From Kribbella sp. VKM Ac-2569 (GTDB taxonomy: Bacteria > Actinomycetota > Actinomycetes > Propionibacteriales > Kribbellaceae), in assembly GCF_004216905.1 (NCBI RefSeq), contig NZ_SGXJ01000006.1:372001-436000 (forward strand): a DNA stretch of 64,000 nucleotides. Direction: 5' to 3'. The notes under the pieces are model-generated. The model saw nothing but the letters and a program-made list of their open reading frames with translations. It was not told the DNA's origin and made no database searches. Of this stretch, positions 52,041 through 60,221 are shown piece by piece; the first letter of the stretch is position 1, and each line of letters begins with the position of its first letter. Both the position numbers and the translations under genes were made by a program.

Positions 52041-52748
52041 TCAGGGATGCTGAAGTCGTTCGTTGATGACGGCCAGTACGCCGTCCAGGTGCTCGCGGGT
52101 GAGCAGTTCGGCCAGGTCCGCGTCGCCGGACCGGACCGCGTCGTAGATCGCTCGGTGCTCGTCCAGGTCGGCCTGCCGGTCACCGTGGATGTGGAGGATC
52201 TCCAGCTGCTCCCGGGCGTTCACGACCGTGACCGACTCGACCACCTCGGCAAGCGTCGCGTTCCCGGACGCCTGTGCCAGTGAGCGGTGGAAGTCCATGT
52301 TCACTTCGGCCAGCTGCGCATGGTCGCCGGAAGCGATCAGCTCGGCCGCGGTGTCCAGGTCCTTGGCCATCTGCTCCAGCGCGACCTCCGCCCGCGTCTG
52401 CGCCGCCAGTGCGGCAACAGGCGGCTCAATGAGGGCACGTGCCTGCAGGAGCTCCACCAACCGGTCCGGACTCGGTGCCAGCGCCAGGGGGTTGGCCAGG
52501 ACCAGCCGGCCGACGTTCGGACCGACGTACACACCAGAGCCGTGCCGGAGCTCGACAGCTCCGGTTGCCTCCAGTCGGCGCAGCGCCTCCCGGACAGTGG
52601 GTACGGCGACCTTGAACCGTTCCGCCAGCGATCGGACGGCCTCGAACTGATCACCCGGCGCCAGCTTCCGCTCCGCGATGAGAGCAAGCATGGACGTCGC
52701 CAGATCGTCCAGCAGGCTCCGCCGTACGACGCCTCCCGTGGCGCTCAC
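52041..52748 (-). CDS. GntR family regulator, FadR/FCD subfamily, of the saccharide operon
   Basis: 235 residues from GTG 52748, overlapping the stop of the DUF4185 gene (GTGA). The HTH (about 10-75) has F-E-A-V-R-S-L-A-E-R-F-K-V-A-V-P-T-V-R-E-A-L, and the FCD domain (about 90-230) shows N-M-D-F-H-R-S-L and a later His-containing helix that can bind a metal-chelated carboxylate. That suits a sugar-acid effector. The likely operator is the A/T-rich inverted repeat just upstream of the operon at 53852. Confidence 0.88.
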   Translation of the reverse strand: MSATGGVVRRSLLDDLATSMLALIAERKLAPGDQFEAVRSLAERFKVAVPTVREALRRLEATGAVELRHGSGVYVGPNVGRLVLANPLALAPSPDRLVELLQARALIEPPVAALAAQTRAEVALEQMAKDLDTAAELIASGDHAQLAEVNMDFHRSLAQASGNATLAEVVESVTVVNAREQLEILHIHGDRQADLDEHRAIYDAVRSGDADLAELLTREHLDGVLAVINERLQHP

Positions 52749-53851
52749 TTGGCCGCCGCCAGCGTGACCGAGACGAATCGCGGTCGGTAGATGCTCACGT
52801 CGCCGTACAGCTCGTCGCTGACCAGGCTGTTGACGTTGTAGCTCACCTGCAGCGAGGTGCCGCGTCGCAGGTCCGGGTGGTCGTGGGAGTTGTAGGTGAT
52901 GATGTTCCCGCCCGTCTCGGGGGTCTGGTACAGCTCGACCGGCTTCACCCACGGACCGGTCGGCGAGCAGGAGAAGTACCCGAGGACGCGCTTGCTGAAG
53001 AGCTCGTTGGTGTCGTGCGTGACCAGCAGGTAGCCGTCGCTCCAGCGGGTCACACTGTGCTCGTTGGCGACCCCCTGGAGCACACGGGCAGAGGCAGTCT
53101 CGTCACTGGACCAGCCCGAGCCGGTCCAGTACTCCCACGGCTTCGCGGTCAGGTCGTCGCCACGAACCCTGGCGACGTGCTGGTACTTCGCTGCGCCCAG
53201 GTCCTCGACGCCGTAGACGTACGTGTACCCGCCGTCCCGCAGCAGCCAGCCGGACCACTGCACGTTCGCGGCCGACGGAATCGGGGTGAGGCTCTTCAGC
53301 TTGAACGTGGTGCTGTCGAACCGAGCCAGGTAGTTGCTGGCCCAGCGCCAGTCCCACTGACCCGTCCCGGTCTTCTCGAAGCGCAGCGCGACCACGTCGA
53401 GGTCACGGCCGGCGTGGCTCGTCTGCGCTGCCCCGAACCAGTACCAGCCGTTGGACGGCGGCGGAACGAGTGCCGTCGGGTTGGTCGCCGTACCGCCGGT
53501 GACCGTCTTCAGCTTCGTGCCCTGCTGGATCACGAACGAGTTGTTGAGGAACGGCGTGGTGGTCGGACGGGTGCCGTCCGGGTTCACCGGGCCGAGGAAC
53601 GTGTCGGAGAAGACCCACGCCGTGCGTCCACCGGGGAGCGGCACGGAGTAGGTGCTGTCCGCACCCGTCCAGCCCTTCCCGGTGTCGCTGTAGGCGTTGA
53701 GCAACCCCTCGGGCGCGGCATGTGGAGTCGCCTGGGCGGTCCAGTTCGTCTGGACAGCACCACAGGTGGAGGCAGCCGCAGGGACCGCGGGCACACTCAG
53801 GCCCGCAGCCGTCAGGGACAACGCGAGAAGCAGCCCTATGCGTCGTGACAT
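52745..53851 (-). CDS. Secreted DUF4185-like protein, first gene of the saccharide operon
   Basis: 368 residues with a classical signal peptide (R3-R4, hydrophobic core, cut after A-A-A near residue 27). The sequence has repeated strands rich in Trp/Tyr and Gly (W-V-F-S-D-T-F-L-G, W-Y-W-F-G-A, Y-V-Y-G-V-E-D-L) that fit a beta-propeller of DUF4185/DUF5005 type, related to glycan-binding or glycoside-acting proteins. It has no ABC or lipid anchor, so it is released outside. It may bind or trim the saccharide before uptake. ATG 53851 lies directly behind an operator-like inverted repeat. Confidence 0.8.
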   Translation of the reverse strand: MSRRIGLLLALSLTAAGLSVPAVPAAASTCGAVQTNWTAQATPHAAPEGLLNAYSDTGKGWTGADSTYSVPLPGGRTAWVFSDTFLGPVNPDGTRPTTTPFLNNSFVIQQGTKLKTVTGGTATNPTALVPPPSNGWYWFGAAQTSHAGRDLDVVALRFEKTGTGQWDWRWASNYLARFDSTTFKLKSLTPIPSAANVQWSGWLLRDGGYTYVYGVEDLGAAKYQHVARVRGDDLTAKPWEYWTGSGWSSDETASARVLQGVANEHSVTRWSDGYLLVTHDTNELFSKRVLGYFSCSPTGPWVKPVELYQTPETGGNIITYNSHDHPDLRRGTSLQVSYNVNSLVSDELYGDVSIYRPRFVSVTLAAAK

Positions 53852-53880
53852 GAAAATGATCAGATCACTTGGTCATTTTC
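53852..53880. promoter_or_regulatory. A/T-rich inverted repeat, likely operator of the saccharide operon
   Basis: GAAAATGA and TCATTTTC separated by 13 bases, immediately upstream of the ATG of the first operon gene. It is the only A/T-rich stretch in the vicinity. Confidence 0.6.
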
Positions 53881-53954
53881 TGTGTCAAGAGTCAGGGTCG
53901 GATCAGGGTGTGTGCCAAGCGTGGTGTTACCCGTCGGGTGGGAGGATCGACGGC

Positions 53955-54341
53955 ATGAAGAACTTGATCATCAGGCTGCTGGTCAACGCGGTCGCGTTGG
54001 CGGCGGCGAGCTGGATCGTCTCCGGAATCACCCTGCAGGGCGCGACCACCGGCAAGCGCGTGCTGACGCTGCTGATCGTGGCCGCGATCTTCGGTGTCGT
54101 GAACGCGATCGTGAAGCCCGTGGTGAAGGTGCTGTCCTTCCCGCTGCTGATCCTGACCCTGGGTCTGCTGACCTTCGTGATCAACGCGGCGATGCTGCTG
54201 CTGACGTCCTGGATCACTGGCAAGCTCGACGTCCAGTTCCACGTCGACGGCTTCTGGTCCGCGCTCTTCGGCGCCCTGATCATCAGCGTCGTCGGCATGA
54301 TCCTCAACGCGGTCCTGCCGGAGAAGGCCGAAGTCCACTAG
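53955..54341 (+). CDS. Phage holin family 4-type membrane protein
   Basis: 128 residues from ATG 53955 with GGAGG. Four hydrophobic segments (about 8-24, 36-56, 62-85 and 100-118) with short loops match the Phage_holin_4_2 (YvlD-like) family. Despite the name, chromosomal members are common small membrane proteins of unknown role, and no lysis genes surround it. Its TAG shares a base with the GTG of the phosphatase gene, so both are co-translated. Confidence 0.85.
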   Translation: MKNLIIRLLVNAVALAAASWIVSGITLQGATTGKRVLTLLIVAAIFGVVNAIVKPVVKVLSFPLLILTLGLLTFVINAAMLLLTSWITGKLDVQFHVDGFWSALFGALIISVVGMILNAVLPEKAEVH

Positions 54342-54757
54342 TGCACGTCGAGATCGTCTGCTCAGGGAACATCTGCCGGTCGCCGATGGGCGAGGTGGTG
54401 CTGCGCGCCAAGCTCGCCGAGGCCGGCCTCGGCGACGTCGAGGTGACCAGCTCGGGCACCGGCGGCTGGCACGTCGGCGACCGGATGGACCCGCGCGCGG
54501 CGGCCGCCCTCCGGCGCCGCGGGTACGACGGGAGCACGCATCGAGCCCGCCAGTTCGAGCGCGCCTGGGACCGGGATCTGATCCTCGCGATGGACTCGGG
54601 GCATCTCTCGGAACTGAGCGGTACCGAGGCGCAGTTGTTCGCGCGCGACGACGTACCCGATCCGTACTACGGCGAGGACGCCGGCTTCGACGACGTCCTC
54701 GCCCAGATCGAGAAGGCGGCCGACCAATGGGTCGACCGCCTCCGCGACAATCCCTAG
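54341..54757 (+). CDS. Low-molecular-weight protein tyrosine phosphatase
   Basis: 138 residues from GTG 54341. The active-site loop C-S-G-N-I-C-R-S-P has the nucleophile C7 and R13, and the acid loop D-P-Y-Y contains D107. This is the complete LMW-PTP set, for dephosphorylating protein tyrosines in signalling. The second position of the loop is Ser rather than the usual Leu or Thr. The end overlaps the stop of the opposing phosphofructokinase gene by 4 bases. Confidence 0.92.
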   Translation: MHVEIVCSGNICRSPMGEVVLRAKLAEAGLGDVEVTSSGTGGWHVGDRMDPRAAAALRRRGYDGSTHRARQFERAWDRDLILAMDSGHLSELSGTEAQLFARDDVPDPYYGEDAGFDDVLAQIEKAADQWVDRLRDNP

Positions 54758-55965
54758 GCCTGACCGATCTCCGACTTCAGGGTCACGAACCAGTCGGCGG
54801 TCGGGTCGAACTCCTTGCCGCCGGCGATCCGCGGGAACTCGATCGCGCGCAGCTCGTCGCCGCGCTCCTCGTCGTGGCCGACGACGCCGGACTCACCGCG
54901 CAGCGCCGCGTCGACCGCGTAGTCGGTGCACTCCTTGATCAGCGCGAGGTCGCGGTCGTTGGCCGCGGCCGAGCGGCTGAAGTACCCGCTCTTCTGCACC
55001 ATCGTCTTCTCCGCACCGATCCGCTCGGCGAACTGCTTCGCGAACCAGGCGCCCGGGTTGATGGTGTCCAGCTTGACGTGCCCGAACGGGTCCCGGCCGA
55101 CCTCCTCGCCGCGAGCCTCCATCTCCGCCACGATCGACGGTACGCCGGCACCCTCGGACAGGAAGATGTTGACGCAGTCCTCCTCGTCCATCACCTTCCG
55201 CAGCCGGTCCGCCTCCGCATCGAGGTCGATCGTTGCCTCCGGCACGTAGACCGCGTGCACCGACCAGCCGGCCTTGTCCAGGCCGATGCCCGGGTTCCAC
55301 TCCTGCTCGTCGACCCACTGCTGGTACGCCTGAGCCGTTGCCGCGGTCAACCAGCCGCAGTTCCGCCCCATCACTTCGTGGACGATCAGCATCCGCGGGT
55401 TCGAGGTGTGCTCGGCGATGATGTTGCGGGCGAACAGCGCACCCTGCTCGGCGGCGGTCCACGCACCCAGGCTCTGCCGGATCGGGATCACGTCGTTGTC
55501 GATGGTCTTCGGCAGTCCGACCACGGTCAGGTCGTAGTCGTGCTCGTGCAGGTACGCCGCGAGGTCGGCGGCCGTGGTGTTGGTGTCGTCACCGCCGATG
55601 GTGTGCAGTACGTCGACACCGTCCGCGACGAGCCGCTCGGCCGCGACCTGGAGGGCGTTCTGCCCGTCCTGGATCAGGCCCCGCTTGACCAGGTCGGCGG
55701 TGTTGGTCAGCTTCACCCGGCTGTTGCCGATCGGGCTGCCACCGAACTTGTGCAGCACGGACGCCTGCTCCCGCACCTCCGGCGTCACAGTCAGGAACCG
55801 GCCGCTGAGCAGGCCGTGGTACCCGTTCAGGTAGGCGATGATCTCCACGTCGGGCGCCACTTCGGTGTAGCGCTCGATCAGCCCGCCGACGGCGGACGAC
55901 AGGCAGGGCGCGAGCCCGCCGGCGGTGAGCAGGGCAACTCTGCGGACAGACTTGTCGGCAGCCAT
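54754..55965 (-). CDS. pfp: Pyrophosphate-dependent 6-phosphofructokinase (Pfp type)
   Basis: 403 residues, longer than ATP enzymes (about 320-340). The G-G-D-D-T motif at 124-128 has Asp where ATP-dependent enzymes have Gly, and P-K-T-I-D-N-D (152-158) has the Lys that replaces Gly in PPi users. The enzyme makes fructose 1,6-bisphosphate reversibly from PPi, so it can act in glycolysis and gluconeogenesis. It is followed by the convergent phosphatase gene. It stands as a single gene. Confidence 0.92.
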   Translation of the reverse strand: MAADKSVRRVALLTAGGLAPCLSSAVGGLIERYTEVAPDVEIIAYLNGYHGLLSGRFLTVTPEVREQASVLHKFGGSPIGNSRVKLTNTADLVKRGLIQDGQNALQVAAERLVADGVDVLHTIGGDDTNTTAADLAAYLHEHDYDLTVVGLPKTIDNDVIPIRQSLGAWTAAEQGALFARNIIAEHTSNPRMLIVHEVMGRNCGWLTAATAQAYQQWVDEQEWNPGIGLDKAGWSVHAVYVPEATIDLDAEADRLRKVMDEEDCVNIFLSEGAGVPSIVAEMEARGEEVGRDPFGHVKLDTINPGAWFAKQFAERIGAEKTMVQKSGYFSRSAAANDRDLALIKECTDYAVDAALRGESGVVGHDEERGDELRAIEFPRIAGGKEFDPTADWFVTLKSEIGQA

Positions 55966-56037
55966 GGTCCAGGTCCTTCCGGAGACGAAATCGCCACCAG
56001 ACTAGTGATGCAGACCACTCTCAGCGGTGGTTGGGGT

Positions 56038-56505
56038 TCACCCTGCGGACAGCGGCACGCTGCGTGGCGGCACCGGGGTGGAGACGACGAACGAACTCGT
56101 GGTCTGGCCGTGCACCAGGAACTTGTCCAGCACGTCCTCCAGCGCGGCGATCTCGGCGACCTGGACGCGCATCAGGAAGCAGTCCTCGCCGGAGATCCGG
56201 TGACACTCGACGACCTCCGGCGTACGGTCCGCCAATTCGATGATCTTCGGGATCTGGCTGGGTCCCGGGCGCAGCCGCACCCAGGCGGCGACCGGCCGGC
56301 CGAGCGCGGCCGGGTCGATGTCGATGCGGTAGCCACGGATCACGCCGGACTCCTCCAGCCGCGCGACCCGCTCGCGCACCGTCGGCGTCGAAACGCCCAG
56401 CCGGCGGGCGAGCTCGGTGGTCCGTAACCGGGGATCGGCTGTCAGCTCGTTCAGGATCCGGGTATTGAGCTCATCCAGGATCTGACTTCTCGTTTCGGTA
56501 AGCAA
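56038..56505 (-). CDS. Lrp/AsnC family transcriptional regulator
   Basis: 155 residues, normal for Lrp. The N-terminal HTH is L-T-A-D-P-R-L-R-T-T-E-L-A-R-R-L-G-V-S-T-P-T-V-R-E-R-V (about 20-46), and the C-terminal RAM domain starts near residue 70. It probably senses an amino acid and is divergent from an EamA exporter 57 bases away, a frequent regulator/exporter pairing. Start ATG 56505. Confidence 0.92.
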   Translation of the reverse strand: MLTETRSQILDELNTRILNELTADPRLRTTELARRLGVSTPTVRERVARLEESGVIRGYRIDIDPAALGRPVAAWVRLRPGPSQIPKIIELADRTPEVVECHRISGEDCFLMRVQVAEIAALEDVLDKFLVHGQTTSSFVVSTPVPPRSVPLSAG

Positions 56506-56562
56506 AACCGCCTCCTAGGCTCCGAACTGCCATGGATCCCCGCAAACCTCGTTCCTACTCTA

Positions 56563-57468
56563 GTGAGAGTGACAACCCTTACCGAAGCCCCGCCGCGGGC
56601 CGGTCGTCTCGCGGCCGGCGCCGCCGCCGTCACGGTCGTCCTGTGGGCGTCGTCGTTCGTCGCCATCCGCCACCTCGGCACCGAGATCTCCGCCGGCGCC
56701 CTGTCGCTGGCCCGGCTGGGGCTGGGCAGCATCTTCCTCGGCGCCCTCCTGGTGAAGCGGTCGCGGCCTGCCGTACGTCGTTGGCCGACGCAGCGCGACT
56801 GGCTGCCGCTGATCGCGTGTGGCGTGCTGTGGTTCGGCGTCTACAACCTGGCGCTCAACGAGGCCGAGCGGCGGCTCGACGCCGGGACGGCGGCCATGCT
56901 CGTGCACATCGCCCCGCTGCTGATCGCCGTACTCGCCGGAGTCGGTCTCGGTGAGGGCTTCCCGCGGCAGCTGGTGATCGGCGGCCTGGTCGCGTTCGCC
57001 GGCATCGTCGTGATCGGTACGTCGACCTCCAGCGGCCGCACCGAGACGTGGGGTGTCGTGCTCTGCGTCGTCGCCGCGATCTCGTACGCCGTCGGCGTGG
57101 TCACGCAGAAGCCGCTCCTGAGCCGTCTGCCTGCCGCTGAGGTCACCTGGCTTGCCTGCACGATCGGAGCGGTCGTGTGCCTGCCGTTCGCGCCCACTCT
57201 GGTCGACGAGGTCAGCTCCGCCGACGCGGGGACCATCTGGTGGATCGTCTACCTGGCGGCGTTCCCGACAGCGCTCGGCTTCACCACGTGGGCCTTTGCG
57301 CTCCGGCGTACGAGTGCTGGACGGATGGGGGTCACCGTGTACGCGGTGCCGGTTGTCGCGATCGTGCTGGGTTGGTTGCTGCTCGGTGAGACTCCGACCG
57401 TGCTGGCGTTGGCCGGTGGCGCGCTGTGCCTGGCCGGGGTCGCTATCTCGAGGAGGAGGACTGCATGA
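56563..57468 (+). CDS. EamA/DMT family transporter
   Basis: 301 residues with ten hydrophobic segments in two EamA repeats, beginning W-A-S-S-F-V-A-I-R. GTG 56563 is taken; GTG 56569 is equally possible. It is transcribed away from the Lrp gene and may export the amino acid the regulator senses. Its TGA overlaps the ATG of the LLM gene (ATGA), so they form one operon. Confidence 0.9.
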   Translation: MRVTTLTEAPPRAGRLAAGAAAVTVVLWASSFVAIRHLGTEISAGALSLARLGLGSIFLGALLVKRSRPAVRRWPTQRDWLPLIACGVLWFGVYNLALNEAERRLDAGTAAMLVHIAPLLIAVLAGVGLGEGFPRQLVIGGLVAFAGIVVIGTSTSSGRTETWGVVLCVVAAISYAVGVVTQKPLLSRLPAAEVTWLACTIGAVVCLPFAPTLVDEVSSADAGTIWWIVYLAAFPTALGFTTWAFALRRTSAGRMGVTVYAVPVVAIVLGWLLLGETPTVLALAGGALCLAGVAISRRRTA

Positions 57469-58439
57469 AGTTCGGTGTGTTCGTTCCACAGGGCTGGCGG
57501 ATGGATCTGGTCGAGCTGGACGACCCGGTCGAGCAGTGGGAGGCCATGACCGCTGTAGCCAAGGCAGCCGACGCAGGTCCGTGGGACTCCATTTGGCTCT
57601 TCGACCACTTCCACACCGTCCCTGAGCCCGCCCGCGAGTCTGTCTTCGAGATGTGGACGACCACGGCCGCGCTGGCGCGTGACACGTCGCGGGTGAACCT
57701 GGGCCAACTGGTCGGCTGCAACGGGTACCGCAACCCGGCCCTGTTCGCCAAGATGGCCGCCACCGTCGACGTCGCCAGCCACGGCCGCATGTACGCCGGA
57801 ATCGGTGCCGGCTGGTCCGAACACGAGTGGAGGGCGTACGGCTACCCGTGGACGAGCCAGAAGGAGCGGATGGGCTCGTTCGTCGAGTCGGTCGAGCTGC
57901 TGCACCGGCTGTGGACCGAGGACGACGTGGTGTTCCAGGGGCAGTACCACTCGGTCGACAAGCCGTACGTCGTCCCGCGACGCAAACCCAAGCTCTGGAT
58001 CGGTGGCGGCGGCGAACGCGTCACATTGCGACTAGTTGCAAAGTACGGCGACGCCTGCAACTTCGGCACCGGACGGGTCGACGTCATCGAGCAGAAGCTG
58101 GCGATCCTCCGGAAGCACTGCGAGGAGGTCGGCCGCGACTACGACGAGATCATCAAGTCGACCAGTCTGAACGTCTTCCCGATCGAGACCGGCGCAGACC
58201 CGGTCGCCGCGACAGCCAAGGCACGTGGACGGTACAGCCTGGAGGAGTTCCTGGAGATCGGCTCCGGCGGGACGTCCCACGTGCTGGCAGAGGTGGTCAC
58301 GACGAAGCAGCTCAGCGAACATGTGGAGCAGTTGGCCGAAGCGGGCATCGACTACGTGATCTCGTACATCCCTGGCGTCGCCTACGACCACGAGCCACTA
58401 GAGCGATTCGCGGAGGAGGTCGTGCCGCAGTTCAGTTAG
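57465..58439 (+). CDS. LLM-class F420-dependent oxidoreductase
   Basis: 324 residues of luciferase-like monooxygenase fold. The N-terminal strand K-F-G-V-F-V-P-Q-G, the A-A-T-V-D-V-A-S-H-G-R segment and K-L-W-I-G-G-G-G-E-R are landmarks of the actinobacterial F420 group. The enzyme uses F420 or FMN to oxidise or reduce an unknown small molecule. ATG 57465 after AGGAGGA. Its end overlaps the acetamidase gene by 42 bases in antiparallel orientation. Confidence 0.9.
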   Translation: MKFGVFVPQGWRMDLVELDDPVEQWEAMTAVAKAADAGPWDSIWLFDHFHTVPEPARESVFEMWTTTAALARDTSRVNLGQLVGCNGYRNPALFAKMAATVDVASHGRMYAGIGAGWSEHEWRAYGYPWTSQKERMGSFVESVELLHRLWTEDDVVFQGQYHSVDKPYVVPRRKPKLWIGGGGERVTLRLVAKYGDACNFGTGRVDVIEQKLAILRKHCEEVGRDYDEIIKSTSLNVFPIETGADPVAATAKARGRYSLEEFLEIGSGGTSHVLAEVVTTKQLSEHVEQLAEAGIDYVISYIPGVAYDHEPLERFAEEVVPQFS

Positions 58440-59420
58440 TTGCTGGTGGATCCCGTCGTACGCCGTGACTTGTGGGAGTAGGCGCTTCGGGATCTTGGTG
58501 ACGACGCTGTAGTTGGCGTCGACCACGTTCGCCAGCGGGACCTCGCTGATCTGGCTGAGCAGCTGGTACGCGTCCAGCTTGTCCAGTCCGTACAGGTCAC
58601 CGAGCCAGCGCACCATGTCGACCTGACCGGCCCGCCAGGCGTCCTCGAGTGGCCTGCTCGACCCGACCACGGCCAGGTACTCATCGTTCTCCAGCCGCGG
58701 CCAGACCGGTCCGGGTGTCTTGAGCAGGTCGACGATCAGTACGACGTTCATCGCGCCCTCGACCGCGGTGCCGCAGGACTCGCCCTCGCCCTGCCGGTAG
58801 TGACCGTCGCCGACCGAGAACAGTGCGCCCTCGACGTTGACGTTCAGGTAGCAGGTGGTTCCGGCCCGCATCTCCGGCGTGTCCATGTTGCCGCCGAACG
58901 TGTCCGGTACCAGCGCCGAGCGGACCTCACCACCGGCCGGCGCCACCCCGACCGTGCCGAGCATCGGCTCCAGCGGCAGCGCGACCTCCAGGTCACTCCC
59001 CTGCGCCTGGAACCCGACCGTCTGGCGAGCGCTGTCCACCTCGTAGATCCAGGTCCGCTCCGGCAGCGGATCCTGCAGCGTCGCGGTCCGGTCGGTGCTG
59101 GTCAGGCCGCCGAAGAACGGGATGGTCGCCGACGCGCCCCAACTCCGGGCCGGGCTCAGCTCGACGAAGTGCAGGACCAGCGTGTCGCCAGGCTCGGCGC
59201 CCTCGACGTAGAACGGTCCCGTCTGCGGGTTGACGAACGGCATCGTCAGCGAGGCGCTCGCAAGGTCCGCCGTACTGCGGAGGCTCCCGGCGAACGCGTC
59301 CTCCGTCCACAGGCGGAGGGCGGTGCCGGGCTTGACCCGGCGTACCGGAGGCACCCCGCCGAAGGTCCAGGCGAAGTCGGCGGGCTCGGGCGTGAATTCG
59401 AGGACGTCCACGTCAGGCAA
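58398..59420 (-). CDS. Acetamidase/formamidase family protein
   Basis: 340 residues. The core G-G-N-M-D-T-P-E-M-R-A-G-T-T-C-Y-L-N-V-N-V-E-G-A and H-Y-R-Q-G-E-G-E-S-C-G-T-A-V-E are the hallmarks of the FmdA/AmdA family, which hydrolyses short amides. Full-length family members are 300-400 residues, so it is complete. The start is TTG 59420 (M-P-D-V); GTG 59411 is the alternative and neither has a clear ribosome site, so leaderless expression is possible. It is divergent from the mprAB-pepD module. Confidence 0.88.
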   Translation of the reverse strand: MPDVDVLEFTPEPADFAWTFGGVPPVRRVKPGTALRLWTEDAFAGSLRSTADLASASLTMPFVNPQTGPFYVEGAEPGDTLVLHFVELSPARSWGASATIPFFGGLTSTDRTATLQDPLPERTWIYEVDSARQTVGFQAQGSDLEVALPLEPMLGTVGVAPAGGEVRSALVPDTFGGNMDTPEMRAGTTCYLNVNVEGALFSVGDGHYRQGEGESCGTAVEGAMNVVLIVDLLKTPGPVWPRLENDEYLAVVGSSRPLEDAWRAGQVDMVRWLGDLYGLDKLDAYQLLSQISEVPLANVVDANYSVVTKIPKRLLPQVTAYDGIHQQLTELRHDLLRESL

Positions 59421-59460
59421 CTTAAGGTGTGCACGAGGTGTTGTGCGAGCGATCAGCGGG

Positions 59461-59479
59461 TTCTCAGGCGATTCTCACA
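59461..59479. promoter_or_regulatory. MprA-box-like direct repeat upstream of mprA
   Basis: TTCTCAGG-CGA-TTCTCACA, two 8-mers in direct orientation separated by 3 bases (19 bp in all), the arrangement described for mycobacterial MprA sites. Fifty bases before mprA, so autoregulation is likely. Confidence 0.6.
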
Positions 59480-59528
59480 GAAGCGACCTAGTCTCGATGA
59501 CGGAACTTCGAGCGAAGCGGGGCTGACG

Positions 59529-60221
59529 ATGCGGGTACTGGTGGTGGACGACGACCGGGCGGTCCGGGACTCGTTGCGCCGTTCGCTGGAGTTCAACGAC
59601 TTCGAGGTGGTGACCGCGTCCGACGGCGCCGAGGCGCTCGCGGTGATCGGCAACGTCGAGCCGGACGTCGTGGTGATGGACGTGATGATGCCGCGGCTGG
59701 ACGGGCTGGAGACCACCAAGGCCTTGCGGGCCGCGGGCAACAATGTGCCGATCCTGGTGCTGACCGCACGGGACGCGGTCGCGGACCGGGTCGACGGCCT
59801 GGACGCCGGCGGCGACGACTACCTCACCAAGCCCTTCGCGCTGGAGGAGTTGCTGGCCCGGCTGCGCGCGCTGCTGCGCCGCAGCAGCACCCCCGGCGAG
59901 GGCGGCCAGCGCGGCGAGGTGCTGCAGTACGCCGACCTCGTGGTCGACGTCGACGCGCACGAGGTGCACCGCGGCGACGTCGCGATCCAGCTCACCCGGA
60001 CCGAGTTCTCGCTGCTCGAGCTGCTGATCCGCAACCCGCGCCGGGTGCTGGAGCGCGCAGTGATCCTGGACGCGGTCTGGGGCTACGACTTCCCCACCAC
60101 CGCGAACTCGCTCGAGGTCTACGTCGGCTATCTGCGCCGTAAGACCGAGGTCAACGGTCTGCCTCGCCTGATCCACACCGTCCGCGGCATCGGGTACGTG
60201 CTGAGGGACACCCCGCCGTGA
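59529..60221 (+). CDS. mprA: Response regulator, MprA-like
   Basis: 230 residues. The receiver domain has D-D-D at 7-9, phospho-acceptor D51 (V-M-D-V-M-M-P) and K102 region K-P-F-A; the C-terminal OmpR winged helix ends in T-V-R-G-I-G-Y-V-L-R. It activates or represses envelope-stress genes. The symbol rests on the mprA-mprB-pepD order shared with mycobacteria. The end overlaps the kinase gene by GTGA. A long upstream extension of this frame runs through the acetamidase gene and is rejected. Confidence 0.9.
   Translation: MRVLVVDDDRAVRDSLRRSLEFNDFEVVTASDGAEALAVIGNVEPDVVVMDVMMPRLDGLETTKALRAAGNNVPILVLTARDAVADRVDGLDAGGDDYLTKPFALEELLARLRALLRRSSTPGEGGQRGEVLQYADLVVDVDAHEVHRGDVAIQLTRTEFSLLELLIRNPRRVLERAVILDAVWGYDFPTTANSLEVYVGYLRRKTEVNGLPRLIHTVRGIGYVLRDTPP

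Noticed and set aside
53955..54341. Prophage lysis gene (holin)
   Set aside because: The family is widespread on chromosomes and no endolysin, tail or integrase genes surround it.
56560..57489. 309-residue minus-strand frame
   Set aside because: Antisense to the EamA gene, with Arg/Asp/Gly-rich composition.
58800..59528. N-terminal extension of the response regulator
   Set aside because: Runs antisense through the acetamidase gene; the receiver domain starts at 59529.
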